A stretch of DNA of 12,719 nt. It comes from an uncultured Clostridia bacterium (lineage in GTDB: Bacteria; Bacillota; Clostridia; TANB77; CAG-508). Location of the stretch: NCBI GenBank assembly GCA_944393345.1, contig CALXZW010000036.1, positions 1-12,719 of the forward strand, given 5' to 3'. The position numbers and the translations under genes were made by a program. The notes under the pieces were generated by a model, which saw only the letters and a program-made list of their open reading frames with translations, did no database searches and was not told where the DNA came from. Below are positions 1 through 7,439 of the stretch, piece by piece. Position 1 is the first letter of the stretch. Each line of letters starts with the position of its first letter.

Positions 1-1
1 A

Positions 2-88
2 GAAAATAAAAAAGTATATAAAATTATTATGCAGGGATATAAAAAAAGTATTATGGAATTAACAAATGATAATATAAATGGGATTTAA
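2..88 (+). CDS. possible C-terminal end of an upstream gene (partial)
   Basis: A reading frame is open from the left edge of the window and ends at a TAA at 86-88. It gives 28 residues with a polar, lysine- and asparagine-rich composition. I do not recognise the family. A hairpin at 94-132 begins six bases after the stop, as is common at a gene end. The open stretch is short enough to be chance in AT-rich DNA, so this is only a candidate tail of a gene lying to the left. Confidence 0.3.
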   Translation, partial: ENKKVYKIIMQGYKKSIMELTNDNINGI

Positions 89-93
89 CATAA

Positions 94-132
94 GTAACAA
101 AAGATAATTCAGAGATAAAATCTTTATGTTAC
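94..132. other. imperfect hairpin after the left-edge frame
   Basis: GTAACA (94-99) pairs with TGTTAC (127-132) and AAAGAT (100-105) with ATCTTT (120-125), with A126 bulged and a 14-base loop. No T-run follows, so it is not a canonical Rho-independent terminator. It may be a weak terminator or an mRNA-protecting structure. Confidence 0.4.
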
Positions 133-165
133 CAGATAGAAAATACAAAAATTGTTTGATTAGTC

Positions 166-200
166 AAAGAGAGTATTAGTAATGTGCTAATATTCTCTTT
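166..200 (+). terminator. strong hairpin, probable (possibly bidirectional) terminator
   Basis: AAAGAGAGTATTAG (166-179) pairs with CTAATATTCTCTTT (187-200) over 14 positions with a single G-T wobble and a 7-base loop. The 3' arm ends in TTT and runs on as ATTT; the opposite strand also carries TTT at its end. It separates the left-edge frame from the R-M operon promoter region. Confidence 0.6.
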
Positions 201-201
201 A

Positions 202-325
202 TTTAATGAAAAAAATGTTTTAAATAAATTTGACAAATAGTATTTTAAATGATAACATTATTTTGCAAAATATGATATTTTTTCATTAAACATTATAATA
301 AATATTAGAGAAAATGTTAATGAAA
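202..325. repeat. three TTAATGAAA repeats around the R-M promoter
   Basis: The 9-mer TTAATGAAA occurs at 203-211 and 317-325 in direct orientation and at 281-289 as its complement TTTCATTAA. The first two units extend to a 13-base inverted match (202-214 against 278-290). They flank the candidate promoter of the methyltransferase gene, as operator half-sites would. AT-rich DNA makes chance repeats more likely, so function is inference. Confidence 0.35.
230..258 (+). promoter_or_regulatory. candidate sigma-A promoter for the R-M operon
   Basis: A perfect TTGACA lies at 230-235. After a 17-base spacer comes TAACAT (253-258), a 4/6 match to TATAAT, but with a TG at 250-251 giving an extended -10. 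It is the best promoter upstream of 382 and would leave a leader of about 115 bases that contains two of the TTAATGAAA repeats. Confidence 0.5.
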
Positions 326-381
326 TTTTTATATAAAAAATATGATAACGGAATTAAATTGTGATAATTCTTGGAGGAAAT

Positions 382-2016
382 ATGTGTCAGGCAAAAAATC
401 TTCAGATGACTTTATTTAATGATGATAAATCATCTTTATTAGAGAAAATTATATATAATTCAGCTAAAGCTTTAAGCAAGGAAGTTAAACTAAAACTTGA
501 TTCATATACTCTTAAAGAGTATATAAACGATATTGAAACACAAGGAATAGAAAAAACTTGGAATAGCATTTGTGATTATGTTATTTTATATGGAGAAAAT
601 AATGATTTTTTAACAATAAATAATTTTGGCGAAATGTATGAAATAGGTCTTGCAACAAGTAATAAGCAATCAAAGAAAGATAATGGCCAATATTATACAC
701 CAGATGATATAGCAGAAATTATGAGTGAATGGCTTGAAAAATTAGATGGATATAACATTTGTGATGTTGCTTGTGGTACAGGAAAACTAATATTAACATT
801 TTTAAATTTAATTGGAACTAAAGAGGCGATAAAACTAATATCAGAAGGAAGGATATATTTATATGACCTTGATAAAGTTGCATTAAAAATCTGTAAAACA
901 TCTATAATGATTAAATATGGAATTGAATATGAAAATAAAATACATGATATATATTGCGACTTTCTTGATAAAAATATAAATCTTCCAAAAGATTCAAAAG
1001 TTATATCAAATCCTCCATATGCAGCAATATCAAATATTGATAGTAATTGGGAAAAAACGGAAGTGTTACTAGATACAAAAGAGTTTTATTCTGCTTTTAT
1101 GGAGAAAATGATACTACAAAGTAAATCAATGGTAATTATTACTCCATTTAGTTTTATATCAGGAACAAAATTTTATTCACTTAGAAAGTTATTAGAGGAT
1201 AAAAATGGTGAAATATATTCTTTTGATAATGTTCCTGGAAACATTTTTTGTGGAAGAAAGCATGGAATATTTAATACTAATACTAGTAATTCAGTAAGAG
1301 CAGCAATATCAGTAATTAAATCTAATCCTGATAAAAGAGGATTTAGATTGACTCCACTAATAAGATTTAAGGCAACAGAAAGAAAAGAATTATTAAAGTG
1401 TAAAAAATTAAAACAGATGTTGTCACCTAAAAAACAAATAATATCAGAAAAAAGAACTAAATTTTATAAATGCTTTAAGGAATTACAAAAAATATATGAT
1501 ATATGGGAGAGAAAAAGTAAAGGTAAAACATTAAAGCAATATATTGTAGAAGATGGAAAATATATTATGTCAATGCCAAATACTTGTAGATACTATACAA
1601 CTGCTTCTTATGGAAAAATGAATAGAAATGGGCAAATAGTATTATCATTTAATGACAAAGATATATTTAATTTTGTATATTGCTTTATAAATTCATCGTT
1701 TGCATATTGGTATTGGAGATTATATGATGGAGGAATAACATATCCAAAAAATCTTCTTTTAGATCTTCCAATGATTTATGATTTGATAACTGAGGAAGAT
1801 AAAAGATTTTTTGAAGAGACAACTAATGAAATGATAAAGAATGAAGTAAAATATAAAATTATAAAAAATAATGTAGGAATACAGGAGAATGTAAAATTTC
1901 CGCGTGAATATAGGGATAAAATTAATGAGAGAATTTTTAGAATATTGAATTTAGATATAAATTACAAAATCTTTGATTTAATACATTCAAATATGGCATT
2001 GGAGGTAAGTGTATGA
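382..2016 (+). CDS. type II R-M N6-adenine DNA methyltransferase
   Basis: This gene encodes a 544-residue DNA methyltransferase expected to transfer a methyl group from S-adenosylmethionine to adenine N6 in the site cut by its partner endonuclease. Motif order is gamma-class: a GQYYTP motif X-like segment at residues 102-107, SAM-binding motif I DVACGTGK at 128-135, catalytic motif IV NPPY at 210-213, then a long C-terminal half likely to hold the target-recognition domain. I start at ATG 382, served by GGAGG at 373-377; an in-frame GTG at 361 has no ribosome site. The stop overlaps the next gene's start (ATGA, 2013-2016), implying translational coupling. The segment with NSVRAAI after motif IV recalls type IIS-associated adenine methyltransferases such as the Alw26I/Eco31I group, but I cannot confirm this and the specificity is unknown. 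A stand-alone type IIG enzyme is unlikely because a separate nuclease gene follows. Confidence 0.88.
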   Translation: MCQAKNLQMTLFNDDKSSLLEKIIYNSAKALSKEVKLKLDSYTLKEYINDIETQGIEKTWNSICDYVILYGENNDFLTINNFGEMYEIGLATSNKQSKKDNGQYYTPDDIAEIMSEWLEKLDGYNICDVACGTGKLILTFLNLIGTKEAIKLISEGRIYLYDLDKVALKICKTSIMIKYGIEYENKIHDIYCDFLDKNINLPKDSKVISNPPYAAISNIDSNWEKTEVLLDTKEFYSAFMEKMILQSKSMVIITPFSFISGTKFYSLRKLLEDKNGEIYSFDNVPGNIFCGRKHGIFNTNTSNSVRAAISVIKSNPDKRGFRLTPLIRFKATERKELLKCKKLKQMLSPKKQIISEKRTKFYKCFKELQKIYDIWERKSKGKTLKQYIVEDGKYIMSMPNTCRYYTTASYGKMNRNGQIVLSFNDKDIFNFVYCFINSSFAYWYWRLYDGGITYPKNLLLDLPMIYDLITEEDKRFFEETTNEMIKNEVKYKIIKNNVGIQENVKFPREYRDKINERIFRILNLDINYKIFDLIHSNMALEVSV

Positions 2017-3128
2017 TTCCATTAACTAAATTACAAAGAGAAATAATGACAGAATTTTATAATATAAAACCAACTAAAGTTATTTATAATAAACAAGAGC
2101 GAAAAAAAATATGGTCTATGGCTACAGAAAGAAAACAAGATTTGTATATAAATAATATTATAAAAAATGAATGTCCTGCATTAGCACATCAAATATTAAA
2201 AAGCTATGATTCAGGAAGAAATATACAATCTGCAGTTTTTAGTGAATGCGTATATGCACAAACTTTTGCTAATATGTTACAGTTAAATGATTTTTTTAAT
2301 TGTCTTGAAGGTGATAAAGTTATTCCAGATGATGTACTTAATTTATTAACATCTTATAATCTTGTTCCAAGATATGTGTATAGTAATGATGATAAAACTA
2401 AGATGCTTATTCAAGCAGGGGGATGTAACGGAATTGATAGTGCATTAATAACAGTTATTGATTTAAATATCTTTACAATAGAATTTAAAGAACCTGGCGC
2501 TAAAACAAGTGAACCAGATCTTCCTAAATATGGAGAAGATGGATTACTAATACTAACAGATGATTTTATTGAAAGATATCCTCAATTTCAAGAAATGATG
2601 GAAGAACATATAGGAATAAATTTTTTCGAAGTTATGGGAAATAATATTCACAAATTCACTTCTGATAGTGTTAATATAGCAGTAACAAATAATTATACAA
2701 AAAAATATGCTGATGTTATATGTACAGAAGATAGAAAAGGATATTTAGTAATGTTACCAGCAAATCAAGTATCTTTGTGGGCTGAAATCAAAGGAGAGAT
2801 TAGACCAGCAGGAAGAAATCATTATAATGTATGGACACCTAGAGCATTAAAAAATTTTTTAATAGAAAAAGGAGCAATTTTTAATAATAACATTGTTTCA
2901 ATTAACATTAATGAATTAAAAACAAGAAAAGAACGAGGTGGTAATGGTAAGATATCAGGATATAAAATTAATCCATTATTTTTTGTTTATGTTAAAGATT
3001 GTAAAATAAACGATTCAATAATTTCATTTGATATTAATAAGGTGCAACAACTAAATCCAACAATTGCAGGAAAACTATTCTTTAAAGCACTTAATTATTT
3101 TAAAGTTAAAGGATACTACAACATGTAA
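2013..3128 (+). CDS. probable PD-(D/E)XK restriction endonuclease
   Basis: This gene encodes a 371-residue protein, most likely the endonuclease of the R-M system. Its start overlaps the methyltransferase stop, and GGAGGT at 2001-2006 lies inside the upstream gene. A plausible PD-(D/E)XK core is visible: Glu78 in an N-terminal helix, Asp142 in a GIDSA context, then Glu157-Phe158-Lys159 (EFK) on a hydrophobic strand, followed by EPGAK. That is the acidic-X15-ExK spacing expected of metal-dependent type II nucleases. I do not recognise a specific family from the rest of the sequence, so the call rests on the catalytic motif plus the position between two methyltransferases. No signal peptide or membrane segment is seen. 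It could alternatively be another DNA-interacting accessory protein, but the context makes that less likely. Confidence 0.75.
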   Translation: MIPLTKLQREIMTEFYNIKPTKVIYNKQERKKIWSMATERKQDLYINNIIKNECPALAHQILKSYDSGRNIQSAVFSECVYAQTFANMLQLNDFFNCLEGDKVIPDDVLNLLTSYNLVPRYVYSNDDKTKMLIQAGGCNGIDSALITVIDLNIFTIEFKEPGAKTSEPDLPKYGEDGLLILTDDFIERYPQFQEMMEEHIGINFFEVMGNNIHKFTSDSVNIAVTNNYTKKYADVICTEDRKGYLVMLPANQVSLWAEIKGEIRPAGRNHYNVWTPRALKNFLIEKGAIFNNNIVSININELKTRKERGGNGKISGYKINPLFFVYVKDCKINDSIISFDINKVQQLNPTIAGKLFFKALNYFKVKGYYNM

Positions 3129-3143
3129 ATGGGAGTATAAAAA

Positions 3144-3701
3144 ATGAAAGTTGATATAACTAATACAAATAAAAAATATTCAATTATATATGCAGATCCA
3201 CCATGGGCATATTTGTGGGGAAAAGGAAAAACAGGAGGTAACTTCTGTCCAGAAAAACATTATAGAACAATGAAAACAGAAGAAATTTGTGAATTGGGAA
3301 AATATATAAAAAAGATTAGAGAAAAAAATTGTGCTTTATTTATATGGACAACAATGCCATGTCTTCCAGAAGTTTTTAAAGTAATAGAAGCATGGGGATT
3401 CAAATATAAAACTTGCGCATTTACATGGGTTAAAACAAAAAAAGATGGACAACCATTAGCAGGAATGGGAAGTTATACAAAAGCAAATGCTGAGTTATGT
3501 TTGTTAGCTATGCGAGGACATATAAAGAGTGTTGATAAGACAGTTCCACAAATTGTAATGCATCCTAGACAAGGACATTCAGTAAAACCAGATGAAGTTA
3601 TGAAACGTATAGAAAGATTATTCGGAACTGAAACAAGTAAAATAGAATTATTTGCTAGAAGACAAGTTGAAGGTTGGGACAGATGGGGAGACGAAGCATA
3701 A
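3144..3701 (+). CDS. MT-A70-family adenine methyltransferase
   Basis: This gene encodes 185 residues of the MT-A70 fold, a group of SAM-dependent N6-adenine methyltransferases. Catalytic motif DPPW is at residues 18-21 in a YADPPWAY context. The C-terminal part carries KPDE (148-151) and ELFAR (168-172), which is the circularly permuted (beta-like) order typical of this family. The length matches phage and R-M members. GGGAG at 3131-3135 sits 8 bases before the ATG, and the gap to the endonuclease gene is only 15 bases, so it belongs to the same operon. The likely role is modification of the second strand of an asymmetric site, or a second specificity; this is inferred from context. A strong hairpin terminator follows directly. 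Confidence 0.88.
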   Translation: MKVDITNTNKKYSIIYADPPWAYLWGKGKTGGNFCPEKHYRTMKTEEICELGKYIKKIREKNCALFIWTTMPCLPEVFKVIEAWGFKYKTCAFTWVKTKKDGQPLAGMGSYTKANAELCLLAMRGHIKSVDKTVPQIVMHPRQGHSVKPDEVMKRIERLFGTETSKIELFARRQVEGWDRWGDEA

Positions 3702-3709
3702 TAAATACT

Positions 3710-3745
3710 AAAAGTGTTAACATTTGTGTTAGCACTTTTAATTTT
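3710..3745 (+). terminator. Rho-independent terminator of the R-M operon
   Basis: AAAAGTGTTAACA (3710-3722) pairs with TGTTAGCACTTTT (3727-3739) over 13 positions with one wobble and a TTTG loop, followed by AATTTT. It starts nine bases after the MT-A70 stop codon. The A/T arms mean it could also work on the other strand. Confidence 0.8.
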
Positions 3746-3778
3746 GTGTAAGAAAATAATAAATTTGTTTATAATCAT

Positions 3779-3806
3779 TTTACTTTTTAGATAAATGCAT
3801 TATAAT
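3779..3806 (+). promoter_or_regulatory. candidate sigma-A promoter of the deformylase gene
   Basis: TATAAT is perfect at 3801-3806. TTTACT at 3779-3784 is a 4/6 match to the -35 box with a 16-base spacer. It lies between the R-M terminator and the deformylase ribosome site, the expected place for a new transcription unit. Confidence 0.5.
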
Positions 3807-3853
3807 AATTAGAGTAAAATATAAATATATTTTAAATTAAAAGGAGAAATATA

Positions 3854-4708
3854 ATGGGAAAAGTATTAAAAATAAGAGAAATAGGAGATCCTATTTTAAA
3901 AAACATATCTGAAAAAGTAGATATACAAAATATTGATGCAGAAATACTTGATATAATCGAAGATTTAAAAGAAACATTAATATTTGGAAATGGATTAGGA
4001 ATTGCTGCACCACAAATTGGGATTAATAAAAGAATAATTGTTGTTGGTGCAAAAAAAGAAAATATTAATTACAATGAAGCAGAAGAAATACCTATTACAT
4101 CAATGATAAATCCTACTTGGAAAAATATATCAGATGAAACAGATATTCAATATGAAGGTTGTATGAGTGTTCCAAACATAAGGGGAAAAGTAAAAAGATA
4201 TAAAAAAATAGAACTTACATATTATGATGAAAAAGGAAATAAAATTATAAAGCAAATAAGTGGATTTTTTGCAAGATTAATTCAACACGAATGTGATCAC
4301 CTAGATGGAATTAATTTTATTGAAAAGGTTATAAAAGATAATGGTTTTGCAACTAAAGAAAATATTGAAAAGTATAAATTAAGAGAACAAGAATATATCG
4401 AAAACAAATATAAAATAATAACTTTATGTGGTTCAACTAAATTTAAAAACGAATTTATGAAAGTTCAAGAAAAACTTACATTAAGTGGGAATATTGTTTT
4501 TACACCTAATTTTTTTAATAATATCAAAAAAGAAGAAATAAATAATGAAACTAAGAACATGCTAGATGAAATGCATAAACAGAGAATAGATATGTCAGAC
4601 GAAATTTATGTAATAAATTTTGAAGGATATATTGGAGAAAGTACAAAGAATGAAATTGAATATGCTAAGAAACAAGGAAAAATTATAAAGTATTTGGAGA
4701 ACATATAA
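3854..4708 (+). CDS. def: peptide deformylase fused to a nucleoside-deoxyribosyltransferase-like domain
   Basis: This 284-residue protein has two domains. Residues 1 to about 160 are a complete peptide deformylase, the metalloenzyme that removes formyl from nascent N-terminal fMet. Motif 1 is GLGIAAPQ (47-54), motif 2 EGCMS (101-105, metal ligand Cys103) and motif 3 HECDH (145-149, ligands His145 and His149, catalytic Glu146). After a charged linker (about 160-186), residues 188-284 look like a nucleoside 2-deoxyribosyltransferase-like Rossmann domain. It starts with LCGST (191-195), has a SDEIYVIN strand (248-255), and ends in a GESTKNEIEYA segment whose Glu267 aligns with the family's catalytic Glu. 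Bacterial deformylases usually run about 150-190 residues, so the tail is a true addition. The frame is continuous and AAAGGAG (3839-3845) serves the ATG. What the second domain acts on is unknown. Met at the fourth position of motif 2 is a mild deviation from EGCLS. Confidence 0.88.
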   Translation: MGKVLKIREIGDPILKNISEKVDIQNIDAEILDIIEDLKETLIFGNGLGIAAPQIGINKRIIVVGAKKENINYNEAEEIPITSMINPTWKNISDETDIQYEGCMSVPNIRGKVKRYKKIELTYYDEKGNKIIKQISGFFARLIQHECDHLDGINFIEKVIKDNGFATKENIEKYKLREQEYIENKYKIITLCGSTKFKNEFMKVQEKLTLSGNIVFTPNFFNNIKKEEINNETKNMLDEMHKQRIDMSDEIYVINFEGYIGESTKNEIEYAKKQGKIIKYLENI

Positions 4709-4748
4709 ATACAAAAGTAGTATATAATTATTTTTTAGGAGGGGGAAA

Positions 4749-6326
4749 ATGATAGTAAGGAATGTAAAGAAAGAAGATTTAAGAGATGTTTCTGAAATAG
4801 CAATTAAAGGATGGCAAACAGCATATAGAGGTATTGTGGATGATGAATACTTAGACCAATTAAGTGTTGATGAATTTTATCAAAAAAGATTAAAAGACTA
4901 TGCAGAAAATGGATTTGTTGTGGCAGAAGAAAAAAATAAAATACTTGGATTTTGTAGATATAGAGAAGGGAATGCATATGGAGACAAATTCTTAGATGTT
5001 GATTGTGAAATTTTGGCATTATATGTAAAACCAGAACTAAAAAGAAAAGGAATTGGTAAAGCACTAGTTGATTATGTAAAAAATGAATTCAGAGAAAATA
5101 AATACTCAAAAATGATTATATGGTGTTTAAAAGATAATTATCCATCAAGAGCATTTTATGAAAAAATGGGTGGAATCTATTGTGGAGAAAAGTTAATTCA
5201 AAAAGGGAATAAAGAATACGAAGAAGTAGGATTTATTTATAATTTAAAGAGAAAAGAATGTGAAGAATTAGAATTAGTATTTCCAACTGAGGAATATAAA
5301 AAACAAGTAGAAGAATATTTACAAGAATTTATAGATAATGGGGAATATGAAATAGCAGGAGATGGAAGTCTTGATAAAATAAAGAATTTTGATGAATGGT
5401 TGAAGAAAATAAAAAATGATTTGTATGAGGAAAACATTGAAGATAACAAAATTCCATCAACACTTTATTTAACAGTAAGAAAATCTGACAATAAAATTGT
5501 TGGTAATGTACAAATTAGACATAAATTAAATGAAAAATTATTAAATTATGGTGGACATATAGGAGACAGTGTAAGACCTTCAGAAAGAAAAAAAGGTTAT
5601 GCTACTGAACAAATTAGACTGGCATTAAAAGAATGTAAAAAACTAGGAATAGGCAATGTTTTAATGGATTGCGATAAAACAAATATAGGATCTGCTAAAA
5701 GTATTATAAATAATGGTGGTGTACTCGAAAATGAAGTATATATTAATGGTGAACTTATACAGAGATATTGGATTAGTTTAAAGAAAAGATATGCAGATAG
5801 ACTTGTTGGAGGAAAAGTAAAAGATTTATTTTATAAAATAGAGCCAGTAACAAGTGATAAATTTAATGGAGATATTTGTTATTACAATTTCAAAAAAGTA
5901 ATTAATAAAATTATCATACCAAATGGAGAAACAATTTTGGATAATGGATATAAATGGTTGGAATTTTATGATTATAATTCAAAAATAAAACTAACTGCAA
6001 TGTATAATGAAAAAAATGAAATAGTGGAATGGTATTTTGATATTTCAAGACAAATTGGAAAAGAAAATGGTATTCCATTTGAAGATGATTTATATTTAGA
6101 TGTAGTTATTAATAAAGATGAAGAAATAATTTTACTAGATGAAGAGGAATTAGAAGAAGCATATAGAAGATTAGAAATAACAAAAGAAGATTATGATAAT
6201 GCATATAAAATTGCATATGATTTGATAGAAAAATTAAAAGTAAAAAAAGACAAATTAAAAGAATTTACAGATAAGTATTTAGAATATTTTTTAAATAAAA
6301 ATAATTATAATACAGTCAAAAATTAA
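4749..6326 (+). CDS. GNAT-GNAT-DUF402 three-domain fusion protein
   Basis: This 525-residue protein joins three domains usually seen apart. Residues 1 to about 168 are a GNAT acetyltransferase with acetyl-CoA loop RKGIGK near 99-104 and the NYPSRAFYEKMG helix region. Residues from about 175 to 350 form a second GNAT domain with pyrophosphate loop RKKGYA around Gly283 and a DCDKTNIGSAKSIINNGG segment, like the predicted acetyltransferases of COG3981. Residues 357 to about 510 match DUF402, the fold of nucleotide-phosphate hydrolases such as FomD and the Ntdp phosphatases: WYFDI starts at 428, then the EDDLYLDVV acidic strand and the DEEELEEA helix with EITKEDYD-type ending. A very strong site (AGGAGG inside 4737-4745) precedes the ATG, 40 bases after the deformylase gene, so both are probably co-transcribed. 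Substrates are not deducible. No signal peptide or membrane segment is present. Confidence 0.85.
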   Translation: MIVRNVKKEDLRDVSEIAIKGWQTAYRGIVDDEYLDQLSVDEFYQKRLKDYAENGFVVAEEKNKILGFCRYREGNAYGDKFLDVDCEILALYVKPELKRKGIGKALVDYVKNEFRENKYSKMIIWCLKDNYPSRAFYEKMGGIYCGEKLIQKGNKEYEEVGFIYNLKRKECEELELVFPTEEYKKQVEEYLQEFIDNGEYEIAGDGSLDKIKNFDEWLKKIKNDLYEENIEDNKIPSTLYLTVRKSDNKIVGNVQIRHKLNEKLLNYGGHIGDSVRPSERKKGYATEQIRLALKECKKLGIGNVLMDCDKTNIGSAKSIINNGGVLENEVYINGELIQRYWISLKKRYADRLVGGKVKDLFYKIEPVTSDKFNGDICYYNFKKVINKIIIPNGETILDNGYKWLEFYDYNSKIKLTAMYNEKNEIVEWYFDISRQIGKENGIPFEDDLYLDVVINKDEEIILLDEEELEEAYRRLEITKEDYDNAYKIAYDLIEKLKVKKDKLKEFTDKYLEYFLNKNNYNTVKN

Positions 6327-6365
6327 ATAAACCGCTTCTATATTTTGAAAAAATCAAAAAAAGTA

Positions 6366-6394
6366 TTGATAAAAATAAATCGTATAAATATAAT
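6366..6394 (+). promoter_or_regulatory. strong sigma-A promoter for the HAD/hydrolase pair
   Basis: TTGATA (6366-6371), a 17-base spacer, then a perfect TATAAT (6389-6394). Transcription would start near 6401, leaving a leader of about 137 bases before the HAD gene. In that leader I see only an AT-only inverted repeat (6419-6427 against 6454-6462) and no recognisable riboswitch. Confidence 0.65.
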
Positions 6395-6537
6395 AACAGC
6401 AGGACTTATTAATAAAATTATAATATTAGAAATATCCAAAATAGTAAAAAACAAATATTATATTAAAAAGTTCGTAATTTACAATTAAATTTGGCACAAT
6501 TCTAAGCAAAATTCACTAAAATAAGAGGGATTTTATT

Positions 6538-7380
6538 ATGATAAAATTAATAGCAAGTGATTTAGATGGTACAATTATAGATGATAAACGAAAAATTTCA
6601 CAAGAGAATTTTAAAGCGATTGCAGATTTAAATAAAGCTAATATTCCGTTCGTAGTTTGTACAGGAAAGACATATTGTATTAGTAAAGATATTTGTAAAG
6701 ATTTGAATGCCAATTATGGCATATTTGGAAATGGAAGTCAAATAGTAAATTTGTCAACAGGTGAAGAAATAGCAAGAAACATACTTAATTATGATGAAAT
6801 AAATATATGCATATCTATAGCCAAAAAACGTAAATTACATATACATGCATATACAGAAGATAGTATTATAACCCAAAATTTAGAATATATGGATTTAAGA
6901 AATTCCATACTTTTTCCTAGTCAAATTAAAATTAAAATTGTAAAAAATATTTCAGAGTATATCAAAAAAGAAAGACCAACAATTTTAAAATTAGTTATTT
7001 CTTCAAAAAATAATATTGAAGAATTAAAAGTAGAATTAGAGAAAAGGACAAGTTTGTCTATTGTTTGCATTTCAAAAACCGGAAAATATAAAGATAAAAT
7101 AATAGATAAAGAATATGAATATTTAGATATATCTCCGTTAAATGTTTCCAAAGGAAAAGCTTTAAAAATTTTAGAAGATTATCTAAAGTTACCAAAAGAA
7201 AATATTTTATCAATAGGTGACAATATTAATGATATTGACATGTTTAGGGAATCTGGTATTGGGGCAGCAGTTAATAATGCTTACGATGAAGTAAAAAACG
7301 TTGCTAATTATGTTACAACAAATTCTGTAGACAATGCAGGATTTGCAGAAGCAGTGTATAAATTTGTTCCATTTGAGTAA
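6538..7380 (+). CDS. Cof-type HAD-IIB phosphatase
   Basis: This gene encodes a 280-residue haloacid-dehalogenase-superfamily hydrolase of the Cof/YidA type, cytosolic Mg-dependent phosphatases acting on sugar phosphates, nucleotides or flavin phosphates. All four HAD motifs are visible: DLDGT at residues 8-12 (nucleophile Asp8, general acid Asp10), Thr42 in VVCTGKT, Lys205 in SKGKAL, and GDNINDIDM from 227 (Asp228, Asp232 for Mg). The insert between motifs II and III is the C2B cap expected of this subfamily, and the length is normal. Motif II reads TGK where TGR is commoner. An AGAGGG ribosome site lies 8 bases before the ATG. The hydrolase gene follows after 59 bases with no terminator between, suggesting one operon. 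Exact substrate unknown. Confidence 0.9.
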   Translation: MIKLIASDLDGTIIDDKRKISQENFKAIADLNKANIPFVVCTGKTYCISKDICKDLNANYGIFGNGSQIVNLSTGEEIARNILNYDEINICISIAKKRKLHIHAYTEDSIITQNLEYMDLRNSILFPSQIKIKIVKNISEYIKKERPTILKLVISSKNNIEELKVELEKRTSLSIVCISKTGKYKDKIIDKEYEYLDISPLNVSKGKALKILEDYLKLPKENILSIGDNINDIDMFRESGIGAAVNNAYDEVKNVANYVTTNSVDNAGFAEAVYKFVPFE

Positions 7381-7439
7381 GATATAAAGAAATGAGAACT
7401 TTAGAGAAAAAATTTTTAAGGTTCAAAAGGAGGATTCTT

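Noticed and set aside
3473..3778. Minus-strand open frames opposite the MT-A70 gene and others across the window
   Set aside because: They are shadows of strong + strand genes with recognised motifs and lack their own ribosome sites or family features.
4723..4728. TATAAT just before the GNAT-DUF402 gene
   Set aside because: No -35 box is present at 16-18 bases upstream; the gap is short and the gene is more simply read from the deformylase transcript.
6491..6508. Sigma-54-like TTGGCAC...GC upstream of the HAD gene
   Set aside because: The GG and GC pairs are 13 bases apart instead of 12, the -12 side reads AAGC rather than TTGC, and a much better sigma-A promoter lies at 6366-6394.
7392..7439. 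Upstream in-frame ATG giving a 16-residue extension of the choloylglycine hydrolase
   Set aside because: The enzyme needs Cys at position 2 after Met removal, and the AGGAGG site at 7428-7433 lies inside the extension at ideal distance from ATG 7440.
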